NCBI GenBank assembly: GCA_050950065.1
Contig: JBMNGX010000002.1
Coordinates: 310,001-374,000, forward strand
Reading direction: 5' to 3'
Length of the DNA: 64,000 nt
DNA from: JBAYOE01 sp050950065
Lineage (GTDB): Bacteria; Spirochaetota; Spirochaetia; Sphaerochaetales; Sphaerochaetaceae
Position 1 is the first letter of the stretch, and the number at the start of each line of letters is the position of its first letter. The position numbers were made by a program, and so were the translations under genes. A model generated the notes under the pieces. That model ran no database searches. It was not told the DNA's origin and saw nothing but the letters and a program-made list of their open reading frames with translations. Below are positions 33,544-41,355 of the stretch, piece by piece.

Positions 33544-33557
33544 TAAGGTGCACCTTA
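33544..33557. repeat. Perfect 14-bp palindrome between secG and the flavodoxin-like gene
   Basis: TAAGGTGCACCTTA is fully self-complementary and lies in a 47-base intercistronic gap, 20 bases before the flavodoxin start. It could be a transcription-factor site or, with no loop, a dimeric RNA element. Function unknown. Confidence 0.5.
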
Positions 33558-33571
33558 AATAATTGAGTCTC

Positions 33572-33892
33572 TTATTCGGCTGAACCGTCTACCCACCACT
33601 CGGTTGTTTGTTGAACTTCTTCAACTTTTACCGAATCTAAGAGGGTGTCGGAGCGGTGATGCGATTTGTTAACGATTGCTAACAAGATAGCAAGAACTAA
33701 AAATGAGGTTCCTAATATGGTAGTTACTCTCGTTAATACGTTAGTTGATTGACTACCAAAAGCGCTGTCGCTTCCCCCTCCAAAGATTCCACCTAAACCT
33801 GTACCACCTTCACTTTGTATAGCTACAACAAAGATTAAAAGTAGGCTTGCAATGATGAATAATACCAATAGGATAATGCCGATGACACTCAT
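33572..33892 (-). CDS. secG: Preprotein translocase subunit SecG
   Basis: SecG assists the SecYE channel. From ATG 33892 the protein has 106 residues with two hydrophobic segments (about 2-25 and 55-76) enclosing the family's GGTGLGGIFGGGSDSAFGS loop and ending in a charged tail. GGAG lies seven bases upstream of this ATG. Placement directly after tpiA in a gapA-pgk-tpiA run is common. Confidence 0.93.
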   Translation of the reverse strand: MSVIGIILLVLFIIASLLLIFVVAIQSEGGTGLGGIFGGGSDSAFGSQSTNVLTRVTTILGTSFLVLAILLAIVNKSHHRSDTLLDSVKVEEVQQTTEWWVDGSAE

Positions 33893-33905
33893 TGTGATCT
33901 CCAAT

Positions 33906-34658
33906 TTACTCTTTATAACGCACTATTGGGGAAAAATCCTCTACATTCAAAGAAGCTCCCCCTACAAGCGCTCCATCGATATGCTCCATAGCCATTAGCT
34001 CTTTCACATTCGAAGGTTTCACTGAACCACCATACTGTATTATTGTCCCTTCTGCAACACTTTCTCCATAGAGGTTTTCAAGTTTTCCTCTGATAAAAGC
34101 GTGAGCTGAATTGGCATCATCGGGGGTGGCTGTTTTACCAGTTCCTATTGCCCAAACTGGTTCATAAGCAATTATTACTTGTCCCATTTGTTCAGTTGTT
34201 ACTCCTTTAAGTCCTTCAACTACTTGGCGCTCTAAAACTTTCTCTAAGTTACCACTTTCACGCTCTTCTAAAGTTTCACCAACACATAAAATTACCTCTA
34301 AATCGTTCTCTAAAGCTAATTTTACCTTTGAGTTAATCAATTGATCAGTTTCTTTATAAATTGAGCGTCTTTCAGAGTGTCCAATGATAACAATATTTAC
34401 TGAAGCTTCTTTTAACATGCCAACAGAGACTTCACCAGTAAATGCACCACTAGTGTTTTCATTTACGTTTTGAGCTGCAACTTCTATATTGCTTCCTTTA
34501 ACAGCCTCTACAACAGATGGGATTGTAATAAATGGGGGAGCAACAACTACTCTCACATCTACACCTTTAACAGCTTCTGCTAACTCTTTAACAAAAGCGG
34601 CCCCCTCTTTTGGTCCATAATTCATTTTCCAGTTTCCAGCAATACAAACTTTTCTCAT
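33906..34658 (-). CDS. tpiA: Triosephosphate isomerase
   Basis: The enzyme interconverts dihydroxyacetone phosphate and glyceraldehyde 3-phosphate. The 250-residue barrel shows NWKMN (Asn and Lys), catalytic His in VIIGHSERR, catalytic Glu in AYEPVWAIGTGKTATP and the phosphate-binding YGGSVKPSN and GALVGGASL. It starts one base after the pgk stop. Confidence 0.97.
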   Translation of the reverse strand: MRKVCIAGNWKMNYGPKEGAAFVKELAEAVKGVDVRVVVAPPFITIPSVVEAVKGSNIEVAAQNVNENTSGAFTGEVSVGMLKEASVNIVIIGHSERRSIYKETDQLINSKVKLALENDLEVILCVGETLEERESGNLEKVLERQVVEGLKGVTTEQMGQVIIAYEPVWAIGTGKTATPDDANSAHAFIRGKLENLYGESVAEGTIIQYGGSVKPSNVKELMAMEHIDGALVGGASLNVEDFSPIVRYKE

Positions 34659-34659
34659 A

Positions 34660-35841
34660 TTATCTCTCCAAAGCCTTTAAACCAGGCAAGATTTTTCCCT
34701 CTAAGAACTCTAGGGATGCTCCACCACCAGTAGAGACGTGATCAATTTTATCACCCAAGTTAAACTTGTTAACTGCAGCAACACTATCACCTCCACCAAC
34801 AACACTTACAGCTGAACTCTCTGCTACTTTTAGGGCAACCTCTTTGGTCCCTTCACTAAATTGTTCAAACTCAAAAACTCCCATTGGTCCGTTCCAAACT
34901 ATCGATTTAGCATTTTCTAGCTCATCTGTAATTAATTTTTCAGTCTTGGGACCAATATCCATCCCAATTAGATCTTCTGGGATATCTGTGCTATCAACTA
35001 AATGGACTTCAGCATTCTCATCAAATTCGGTAGCACATCTGTGATCTACAGGAAGTATTACCTTTACTCCTAAGCTTTCAGCCTCTTTTAAAAATGAGGT
35101 GGCAGTCTCTAAGTAATCTTTTTCTAACAGCGATTTACCAATTGAATGATTTTGGCTGTACAAGAAAGTGTAAGCCATTGCCCCACCAATTACTATAGTG
35201 TCACACCTTTTAGCTAAAGATTGTAATACAGTTATTTTACTAGAAACTTTAGCTCCCCCAATGATAGCAACAAAAGGCTTTGTTGGGTTTTCTAATAGAG
35301 GTGCTAAGAATTTAAGCTCTTTTTCAACTAAAAACCCAGCGTAAGTGGGTAAATAGTGACTCACCCCCTCAGTTGAGGCGTGAGCTCTGTGGGATGTTCC
35401 AAAAGCGTCGTTTACATAAACATCTCCATAAGAGGCTAACTCTTTAGCAAATGAAAGATCATTTGATTCTTCTTGTGGGTAAAAGCGGGTATTCTCTAAT
35501 AAAAGAACCTCCCCTGCTTTTAGATTATCGACAGCTTTTTTAACACTTTCACCAATAACATCGTCTGCTAAAGTAACTTTACGTCCCAATAGCTCTTCAA
35601 ATCTTTTAGCTACAGGTTTTAAACTGAAGCGTTCATCCTTTTTTCCTTTAGGGCGCCCAAGGTGACTCATAACTATCAACCTACTTCCCGGTTGCTCTAA
35701 AATGTAGTTAATAGTTGGTAAGACACTAACAATACGGGTATCGTCAGTAACTACCCCATTAGAGATTGGGGCGTTAAACTCAACTCTCATTAAAACCTTT
35801 TTGTTTTTAAAATCGTAATCTTTTATGGTAGCTAATTTCAT
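34660..35841 (-). CDS. pgk: Phosphoglycerate kinase
   Basis: The enzyme makes ATP from 1,3-bisphosphoglycerate. The 393-residue protein has the N-terminal RVEFNAPISNGVVTDDTRI, the basic SHLGRPKG and LLLENTRFYPQE patches, the hinge region AIIGGAKVSSKITVL and the nucleotide-binding GPMGVFEFEQFSEGT with terminal VVGGGDSVAAV. A strong GAGGAG precedes ATG 35841, immediately after a 12-bp hairpin in the gap from gapA. Confidence 0.98.
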   Translation of the reverse strand: MKLATIKDYDFKNKKVLMRVEFNAPISNGVVTDDTRIVSVLPTINYILEQPGSRLIVMSHLGRPKGKKDERFSLKPVAKRFEELLGRKVTLADDVIGESVKKAVDNLKAGEVLLLENTRFYPQEESNDLSFAKELASYGDVYVNDAFGTSHRAHASTEGVSHYLPTYAGFLVEKELKFLAPLLENPTKPFVAIIGGAKVSSKITVLQSLAKRCDTIVIGGAMAYTFLYSQNHSIGKSLLEKDYLETATSFLKEAESLGVKVILPVDHRCATEFDENAEVHLVDSTDIPEDLIGMDIGPKTEKLITDELENAKSIVWNGPMGVFEFEQFSEGTKEVALKVAESSAVSVVGGGDSVAAVNKFNLGDKIDHVSTGGGASLEFLEGKILPGLKALER

Positions 35842-35859
35842 TGCTTCTCCTCAATCATA

Positions 35860-35891
35860 CTAATGCGCACCCTTTTATAGGTGCGCATTAG
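35860..35891 (-). promoter_or_regulatory. 12-bp intercistronic hairpin between gapA and pgk
   Basis: CTAATGCGCACC (35860-35871) and GGTGCGCATTAG (35880-35891) form a perfect 12-bp stem with an 8-base loop. No T run follows on either strand, so it is not an intrinsic terminator. It sits right before the pgk ribosome-binding site and is more likely an RNA processing or stability element that sets gapA versus pgk levels. Confidence 0.7.
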
Positions 35892-35913
35892 AGAATTAAG
35901 CTTTAACTCATTA

Positions 35914-36918
35914 TTAACCAACAAGTTTCTTGGCTAAATCAACAACACGATGTGAATAGCCCATCTCGTTGTCGTACCAGCTCATAATTTTAAAGAATTT
36001 TGGTCCCATCTTCATTGTTAACTCAGAGTCATAAATTGAAGAGTGGGAGTTTCCAATAACGTCAGCTGAGACAATTGGATCAGTTGTGTACTCTAAGATA
36101 CCCTTCATCTTTCCATCTGCAGCTGCTTTCATTGCAGCGTTAAGCTCTTCGACACTACAATCTTTTTCTAGTTCAACTGTTAAGTCAACAATTGAGCCAG
36201 TTACTACAGGAACGCGCATGGCACCACCGTTAAGTTTTCCCTCTAATGATGGGATAACTTGGCTAACTGCTCTTGCAGCACCAGTGGTTGTTGGAATGAT
36301 AGAAACAGCAGCACTGCGAGCTCTTCTAAGGTCGCTGTGTGGTTGGTCTAAAATTACTTGGTCGTTAGTGTAAGCGTGAACTGTTGTCATTAAACCTCTA
36401 ACAATGCCAAAGTTATCGTTAAGAACTTTTGCAATAGGGGCTAAACAGTTAGTTGTACAAGAAGCGTTTGAGAAAGCCTCATTTTTTAAGTCAATTTGAT
36501 CGTCGTTTACACCTAAAACAACTGTTTGGTCAATTTTATCTTTTGCAGGGACAGTTAAAATAACTTTTTTAGCTCCTGCTTTAATGTGGTCTTTGTAACC
36601 ACCTCTTGGACCCTCTGCTGTAGCGAATACACCAGTGGACTCAATAGCTACATCAACACCAAGTTTTCCCCAAGGAAGATCAGCTGGGTTGCGCTCGGCA
36701 AATATTTTAATCTCTTTACCATCAACAACAATTGCGTCTTCTTTAACTTCAACGCTCTTTGAATAAACTCCGTAGGTAGAGTCATATTTAAGTAAGTGGG
36801 CTAAGGTTTTTGGACTAGTTAAGTCATTAATAGCAACAATCTCAATTTCACTATCTTCAAGTGCAACTTTAAAGACATTTCTTCCAATCCGGCCAAAGCC
36901 ATTAATAGCAATTTTCAT
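35914..36918 (-). CDS. gapA: Glyceraldehyde-3-phosphate dehydrogenase, type I
   Basis: The enzyme oxidises glyceraldehyde 3-phosphate with NAD. The roughly 334-residue protein has the N-terminal AINGFGRIGRNVF, Asp in AINDLTSPKT which favours NAD, the catalytic Cys in SNASCTTNCLAP, the HAYTNDQ stretch and the C-terminal SWYDNEMGYSHRVVDL. ATG 36918 is preferred over TTG 36921; GGAGGA lies upstream. It opens the glycolytic run and has its own promoter. Confidence 0.98.
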   Translation of the reverse strand: MKIAINGFGRIGRNVFKVALEDSEIEIVAINDLTSPKTLAHLLKYDSTYGVYSKSVEVKEDAIVVDGKEIKIFAERNPADLPWGKLGVDVAIESTGVFATAEGPRGGYKDHIKAGAKKVILTVPAKDKIDQTVVLGVNDDQIDLKNEAFSNASCTTNCLAPIAKVLNDNFGIVRGLMTTVHAYTNDQVILDQPHSDLRRARSAAVSIIPTTTGAARAVSQVIPSLEGKLNGGAMRVPVVTGSIVDLTVELEKDCSVEELNAAMKAAADGKMKGILEYTTDPIVSADVIGNSHSSIYDSELTMKMGPKFFKIMSWYDNEMGYSHRVVDLAKKLVG

Positions 36919-36935
36919 CAAACTTATCCTCCAAA

Positions 36936-36987
36936 TAGATAGTTATCTAATACTTATAATATAGCGAGATAATGAGGTGCTAGTCAA
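36936..36987 (-). promoter_or_regulatory. Promoter and palindrome of the gapA operon
   Basis: TTGACT (36987-36982), 18 bases, TATATT (36963-36958). Just downstream of the implied start is TAGATAACTATCTA (36949-36936), a perfect inverted repeat with a 2-base centre, well placed for an operator. Confidence 0.55.
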
Positions 36988-37001
36988 TAAAGGGAGCTGA
37001 T

Positions 37002-37781
37002 TTATAAAGGTCTAATGACTATTTTGACCCGATTTATTTTATGTCCATCAATTTCTTGAACAATAAAATCAACCCCACCATACTCAACTTTCTCTTGGTT
37101 AAGGGGGATTCTACCAAACTGTTCAAAGACAAATCCGCCTAAAGTATCAAAATCATCTTCAGGGAGATTTAAGTTAAGTCTTTCATTAACATCATCGATT
37201 GAAGAGCGGGCATCACAAAGGTAAATCCCCTGTCCCATCTCAATGATTTCATCATCCTCATCATCATCAAATTCATCTTGGATATCGCCAACAATTACCT
37301 CTAAGATATCCTCCATGCTGACAATCCCACTAACTCCCCCATACTCGTCGATTGAAACGGCGATATGAACACGCCTTTTTTTAAACTCTCTTAATAGTTC
37401 ATCCAATCTTTTAGATTCGGGAATAAAGTAAGGTTTTCTCATAAATTGTTTTACATCAAAGTTTGTTAAGTTATCTCTAATTTTCAATAGATCTTTTACG
37501 TATAAAATTCCAACTACATTGTCGATGGTATCTGTATAAACTGGATAGCGGGAGTATCCCTCTTCATCAATTAAATCTTTTAATTCATCGTAAGAGAGGG
37601 TGTCATTAACAAAAACAACATCAATTCTGGGAACCATAACTTCTCTAACCAACGTTTCGCCAAGCTCCTCAATCCCATCAATCATACTATTGCGCTCTTG
37701 TACATCTGTTGCCGGGTTTAGTTTTTCTGAATCTACAACTTTTTTGTAAATCCATTTTATGAACTTCTCGCTAAATTTCAC
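37002..37781 (-). CDS. CorC/YbeX-type CBS domain protein
   Basis: The 259-residue soluble protein contains VREVMVPRIDVVFV, two CBS domains (about 48-165) with YSRYPVYTDTIDNVVGIL and GGVSGIVSMEDILEVIVG, an acidic stretch, and a CorC_HlyC domain (about 185-257) with DDFDTLGGFVFEQFGRIP. It lacks the DUF21 membrane domain of transporter-type relatives, so it resembles the cytosolic CorC/YbeX group. With phoH and ybeY it forms the well-known ybeZ-ybeY-ybeX-type cluster. The start is GTG 37781, overlapping ybeY by 11 bases. Confidence 0.88.
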   Translation of the reverse strand: MKFSEKFIKWIYKKVVDSEKLNPATDVQERNSMIDGIEELGETLVREVMVPRIDVVFVNDTLSYDELKDLIDEEGYSRYPVYTDTIDNVVGILYVKDLLKIRDNLTNFDVKQFMRKPYFIPESKRLDELLREFKKRRVHIAVSIDEYGGVSGIVSMEDILEVIVGDIQDEFDDDEDDEIIEMGQGIYLCDARSSIDDVNERLNLNLPEDDFDTLGGFVFEQFGRIPLNQEKVEYGGVDFIVQEIDGHKINRVKIVIRPL

Positions 37782-38238
37782 CTAGTGACTCCTTTTGCAA
37801 CCACACTAGAATTTCCTCTTGTTGTTGCAACATAGGTTCATCATTATTGTTAGTGGCATGATCTAATCCTGTCAAATGTAAAACACCATGAATCAACACT
37901 CTCAATAATTCCTCTTTAAAGTCAACTTCAAAATCTATACAATTTTGTTTTGTTGCCTCTAAAGAGATAACGATATCACCTAAAAGCTCGCTTTCCAACT
38001 CTATTTTGAAATTTTCATCCCAACTTTGATTAAATGAGAGGATATCAGTTACCTGATCTAAGTTCCTATAATCTTTATTAAGGTTTTGAATAGTCTCATT
38101 TGAGACAAAAGAGCAAGAAATTTCACTACCCTCTAAATTTAGATGCCTTGTAATGGCTGTCAGTGCTTTTTCAACAAAAGCTTCACTAACCCACCCTTTT
38201 TGCTCTTCAATTTCATAACTTATATCAATTACACTCAT
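37771..38238 (-). CDS. ybeY: Endoribonuclease YbeY
   Basis: YbeY is a zinc-dependent RNase that acts in 16S rRNA maturation and ribosome quality control. The 155-residue protein carries the zinc site HGVLHLTGLDH (about 116-126) and the earlier VTDILSFNQ and LLGDIVISLEA strands. It starts 2 bases after pgpH and runs into the CorC-like gene. Confidence 0.94.
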   Translation of the reverse strand: MSVIDISYEIEEQKGWVSEAFVEKALTAITRHLNLEGSEISCSFVSNETIQNLNKDYRNLDQVTDILSFNQSWDENFKIELESELLGDIVISLEATKQNCIDFEVDFKEELLRVLIHGVLHLTGLDHATNNNDEPMLQQQEEILVWLQKESLGEI

Positions 38239-38240
38239 TG

Positions 38241-40406
38241 TTAATCTTCTACGCTTTGTCCAGGATACTCAATTCTTTTGTGATCGCGTCCTGTTAAGAT
38301 TTGGGTAAATACTTTGGCTAAAATATCAAGCTCTGTTATTGAGAGTCTACTATCACCAAGTTGTTTGCGCTCAATTTTACCCATGAAAATTTGGTTAACC
38401 AATTTTTCATATTTTTGGGCAGATGGTTTGGCTATTGAGCGACTTGCTGCTTCCACACTATCTGCTAACATTACGATTGCAGCTTCAGGAGATTGAGGAA
38501 TTGGGTTGTTGTACGAATAATCTTGTTTAGAGACAGTTAAAGTAGATCCCTCCGCTGCTGCTTGATCTTGAGCCTCTTTTAAGAAAATTGCTATTACATC
38601 ATTTCCATGGTGTTGTACTAAGATATCGATAACTTCTACTGGAAGACGCGCTTCACGAGCTTTCTCTGCCCCTATTGTTACGTGGCTTTTAATCACTGCA
38701 ACAGATAAAGAGGCTTTTAAATCGTCATGTTTGTTATCACCACTTTGGTTCTCTATAAAATATTCGGGGTTTTCAGATTTTCCAATATCGTGGTAGAGCG
38801 CCCCCACTCTAGATAAAAGGGCATCCCTATTTAAAGCTAATGCACCACTGTAAGCTAATTCAGCAACTTGAATTGAGTGGTTGTAAGTACCAACAGCAAC
38901 TTGAGACAAACGGACCAACATAGGGGCATCACTGTAAGCTAATTCTCTTAATCTAAAGGGAGTTGGAAAGTTAAAAATAAGTTCTGATAAAGGCAGTAGT
39001 ATTGAAACTAGAGCATAAGAGAGTGAAATATTGGCAATTAATGCAACTACTGGTTGTAAGAAGTTATTAAGTGAATAACCGTTAAATAAATGGTTAACCA
39101 ATAAAATTCCAATGGCCCAAATCAAACTAAAAAACCACTGGAAAATCATATCGAGTCTTTTAGAGACATACTTAATAAAATAAATTCCACCTGCAGCTAC
39201 CCCAAGGATAAAAAAGAGTGTGCTCAAATTAGCTTGTGGTAAAAGTATTGAGTAAGATGCCAATAAGAGGGCACTAATCATCCCTGAACGTTTTAAGTTA
39301 GTTATTAGAGTAATTAAAATTGGGACAAAATAGAGAGGTAAGAAAGGATCGAGGGTAACCACATCAAAGTTAGATACCAATATTAAAATCAAATAGGTCA
39401 TTATTTGGGTAAATAAGATTCCCCCTAAAAACAAAAAGAGGTATTGGTAGCGCCTTTTAGAGTGGCTAAAAGTGACATAGAATGCCCATATTCCATTTAC
39501 AGTTACAATAATTACAAACAAAGCTCTTCCAATCATTTGATTAAAAGTGAATTTAGCAGCAGCAATTCTCATCGCTTTTAAAGCTTTTAAGCTTTGATTA
39601 GTCACTACGTAATCTTTTTTTAAGATATACTGCCCTTTATCAACTTTGACACTAACAGGGGTGCTATCGGTAATAGCAAAGCGTTGCTCCCTAGTTGTCC
39701 TTTCAACATCATAAAATATATTTGCCCTTAAGGTTTTTTCTAATATTGAATAGGCCAACTCTTTGTGTTCAAAATTTAGAAGTTCTTGGTAGCTATTTAA
39801 TTGCTCTTTTACTTCGTTTAAAACATATGAGAGGGTTAAAACATCATCGATGCTCTGTTGTTCTATTTTTTCATTATCAACTAAGACAAACTTCTCTCTG
39901 TTTTGCTCTATTAATCTATCAATTTCCTCATCTAAATAGATTCCTGTTGCACTATAACGTCCAACTAAGTTAAACAACAGTTGTCTTAAGATATCTTTTT
40001 GAGTAATTGGTAGACTTTGAGCAATGATAGAATCCTCTTTCAACTCCATAATTGGGTTATCTGAAAATATGGAGGCAACTAAAGAGTGCATAACCTCAGT
40101 CTCTACAGTTGAGTATTTAAAATAAAGGGGGACTGCTTTAATATCTTCTGCTAACTTTTTTTGAGTCTCAGCTTCATCAATGTAGTAAAATGTCTCATTA
40201 GCTTTTAAATCAACATTGGCAATGGAGCCCACTTGATACCGCTTTTCAACACTTCCAATTAGTAAATTTCGTTGGTGTGAAAGGAGTGTGGGACTAAAAA
40301 GGGCCACTGCCATTATAACAATAGCTAACAGTATTACCCCTCCCTTAACCCAAAGAGATTGTGATAGAAATGATTGGTTATTGTCGATCTTCTTTATCAT
40401 ATGCAT
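38241..40406 (-). CDS. PgpH-type 7TM-HD cyclic dinucleotide phosphodiesterase
   Basis: The 721-residue protein has the PgpH architecture: one N-terminal membrane segment (about 22-42), a large extracytoplasmic domain (about 45-290), a seven-helix membrane block (about 291-480), and a cytosolic HD domain (about 490-715) with GALYHDIGKSENPEYFIENQ, KSHVTIGAEKA and VQHHGND. Characterised relatives in Listeria degrade c-di-AMP. ATG 40406 or 40400 is possible; both overlap the phoH end. The phoH-pgpH-ybeY order is widespread. Confidence 0.9.
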   Translation of the reverse strand: MHMIKKIDNNQSFLSQSLWVKGGVILLAIVIMAVALFSPTLLSHQRNLLIGSVEKRYQVGSIANVDLKANETFYYIDEAETQKKLAEDIKAVPLYFKYSTVETEVMHSLVASIFSDNPIMELKEDSIIAQSLPITQKDILRQLLFNLVGRYSATGIYLDEEIDRLIEQNREKFVLVDNEKIEQQSIDDVLTLSYVLNEVKEQLNSYQELLNFEHKELAYSILEKTLRANIFYDVERTTREQRFAITDSTPVSVKVDKGQYILKKDYVVTNQSLKALKAMRIAAAKFTFNQMIGRALFVIIVTVNGIWAFYVTFSHSKRRYQYLFLFLGGILFTQIMTYLILILVSNFDVVTLDPFLPLYFVPILITLITNLKRSGMISALLLASYSILLPQANLSTLFFILGVAAGGIYFIKYVSKRLDMIFQWFFSLIWAIGILLVNHLFNGYSLNNFLQPVVALIANISLSYALVSILLPLSELIFNFPTPFRLRELAYSDAPMLVRLSQVAVGTYNHSIQVAELAYSGALALNRDALLSRVGALYHDIGKSENPEYFIENQSGDNKHDDLKASLSVAVIKSHVTIGAEKAREARLPVEVIDILVQHHGNDVIAIFLKEAQDQAAAEGSTLTVSKQDYSYNNPIPQSPEAAIVMLADSVEAASRSIAKPSAQKYEKLVNQIFMGKIERKQLGDSRLSITELDILAKVFTQILTGRDHKRIEYPGQSVED

Positions 40407-41337
40407 CGATTATCCTTTGAACAATTCTAGAGCGAACTACATCGGTGGAGCGAAATTCAACAAACCCAATTCCTTTAACCCCTTTTAAAATTTTAGAGGC
40501 GTGTACTAAACCACTAGTTTTCCTATTTGGTAGATCAATTTGGGTGATATCTCCAGTGATAATTGCAGTTGAGTTCTCCCCTAAGCGTGTTAGAAACATC
40601 TTCATTTGCTCTATAGTTGTGTTTTGCCCCTCATCTAATACAATTGTTGCATTATTTAAGGAGCGCCCTCGCATATATGCTAAAGGGGCTGTCTCAATAG
40701 AGCCATTATCTTCCAATCTTTTAATTATAGCTGGTGGAATAATATACTCCATTGCATCGTACAGAGGTCTTAAATAGGGGCTTATTTTTTGATTAAGATC
40801 TCCTGGTAAATATCCTAAAGACTCCCCTGCTTCAACTACAGGGCGAGTTAACACAATTTTTTGTTTTCTTCCTGAAAGAACTTCAGATAAAGCAAAGGCA
40901 ATTGCTAAAAAGGTTTTTCCAGTTCCAGCAGGTCCAATGCTAAAAACTAATTGCTCTTTGTTCATCAATTTAACGAACTGATTTTGTCTAAGCCCTTTGG
41001 GATGGACAACTTTAGAACCAACTCTTATTAAAAGAGTCTCCTCTTTTTCTTTTTTAGATGGAACACTCCCATTTACTAAATGTTGGTATTCCATAAAAAT
41101 TTCAGCTTCACTAATTTCTTGTTGCTCTTGAGCTAAAAAGCGCAGTCTCATCATTAAATCGACAAAGAGTTGATCTGCTGAGCCCTCCCTTTCGGGTACA
41201 TCTTTGTATGTGATGCTATTTCCTTGTACAAAGAGCTCTCCATTTAGCAGTAGCTCAATATAAGGTAAGTTACGATCATTTACACCACACACTTTTTGCA
41301 TCTGTGAAAAGTGGTCAAATACTATGGTGCTACTCAT
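40378..41337 (-). CDS. PhoH-like ATPase (YbeZ)
   Basis: The 319-residue protein has the PhoH core with Walker A SIGPAGTGKTFLAIA (about 127-140), Walker B in ATIVLDEGQNTT, and the RPVVEAGESLGYLPGD segment characteristic of the family. It belongs to the YbeZ group that accompanies YbeY and probably acts in RNA metabolism; its biochemical role is not settled. It lies between the LptD-like gene and pgpH. Confidence 0.92.
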   Translation of the reverse strand: MSSTIVFDHFSQMQKVCGVNDRNLPYIELLLNGELFVQGNSITYKDVPEREGSADQLFVDLMMRLRFLAQEQQEISEAEIFMEYQHLVNGSVPSKKEKEETLLIRVGSKVVHPKGLRQNQFVKLMNKEQLVFSIGPAGTGKTFLAIAFALSEVLSGRKQKIVLTRPVVEAGESLGYLPGDLNQKISPYLRPLYDAMEYIIPPAIIKRLEDNGSIETAPLAYMRGRSLNNATIVLDEGQNTTIEQMKMFLTRLGENSTAIITGDITQIDLPNRKTSGLVHASKILKGVKGIGFVEFRSTDVVRSRIVQRIIDAYDKEDRQ

Positions 41338-41355
41338 ACATCTCCTATAAAAATA

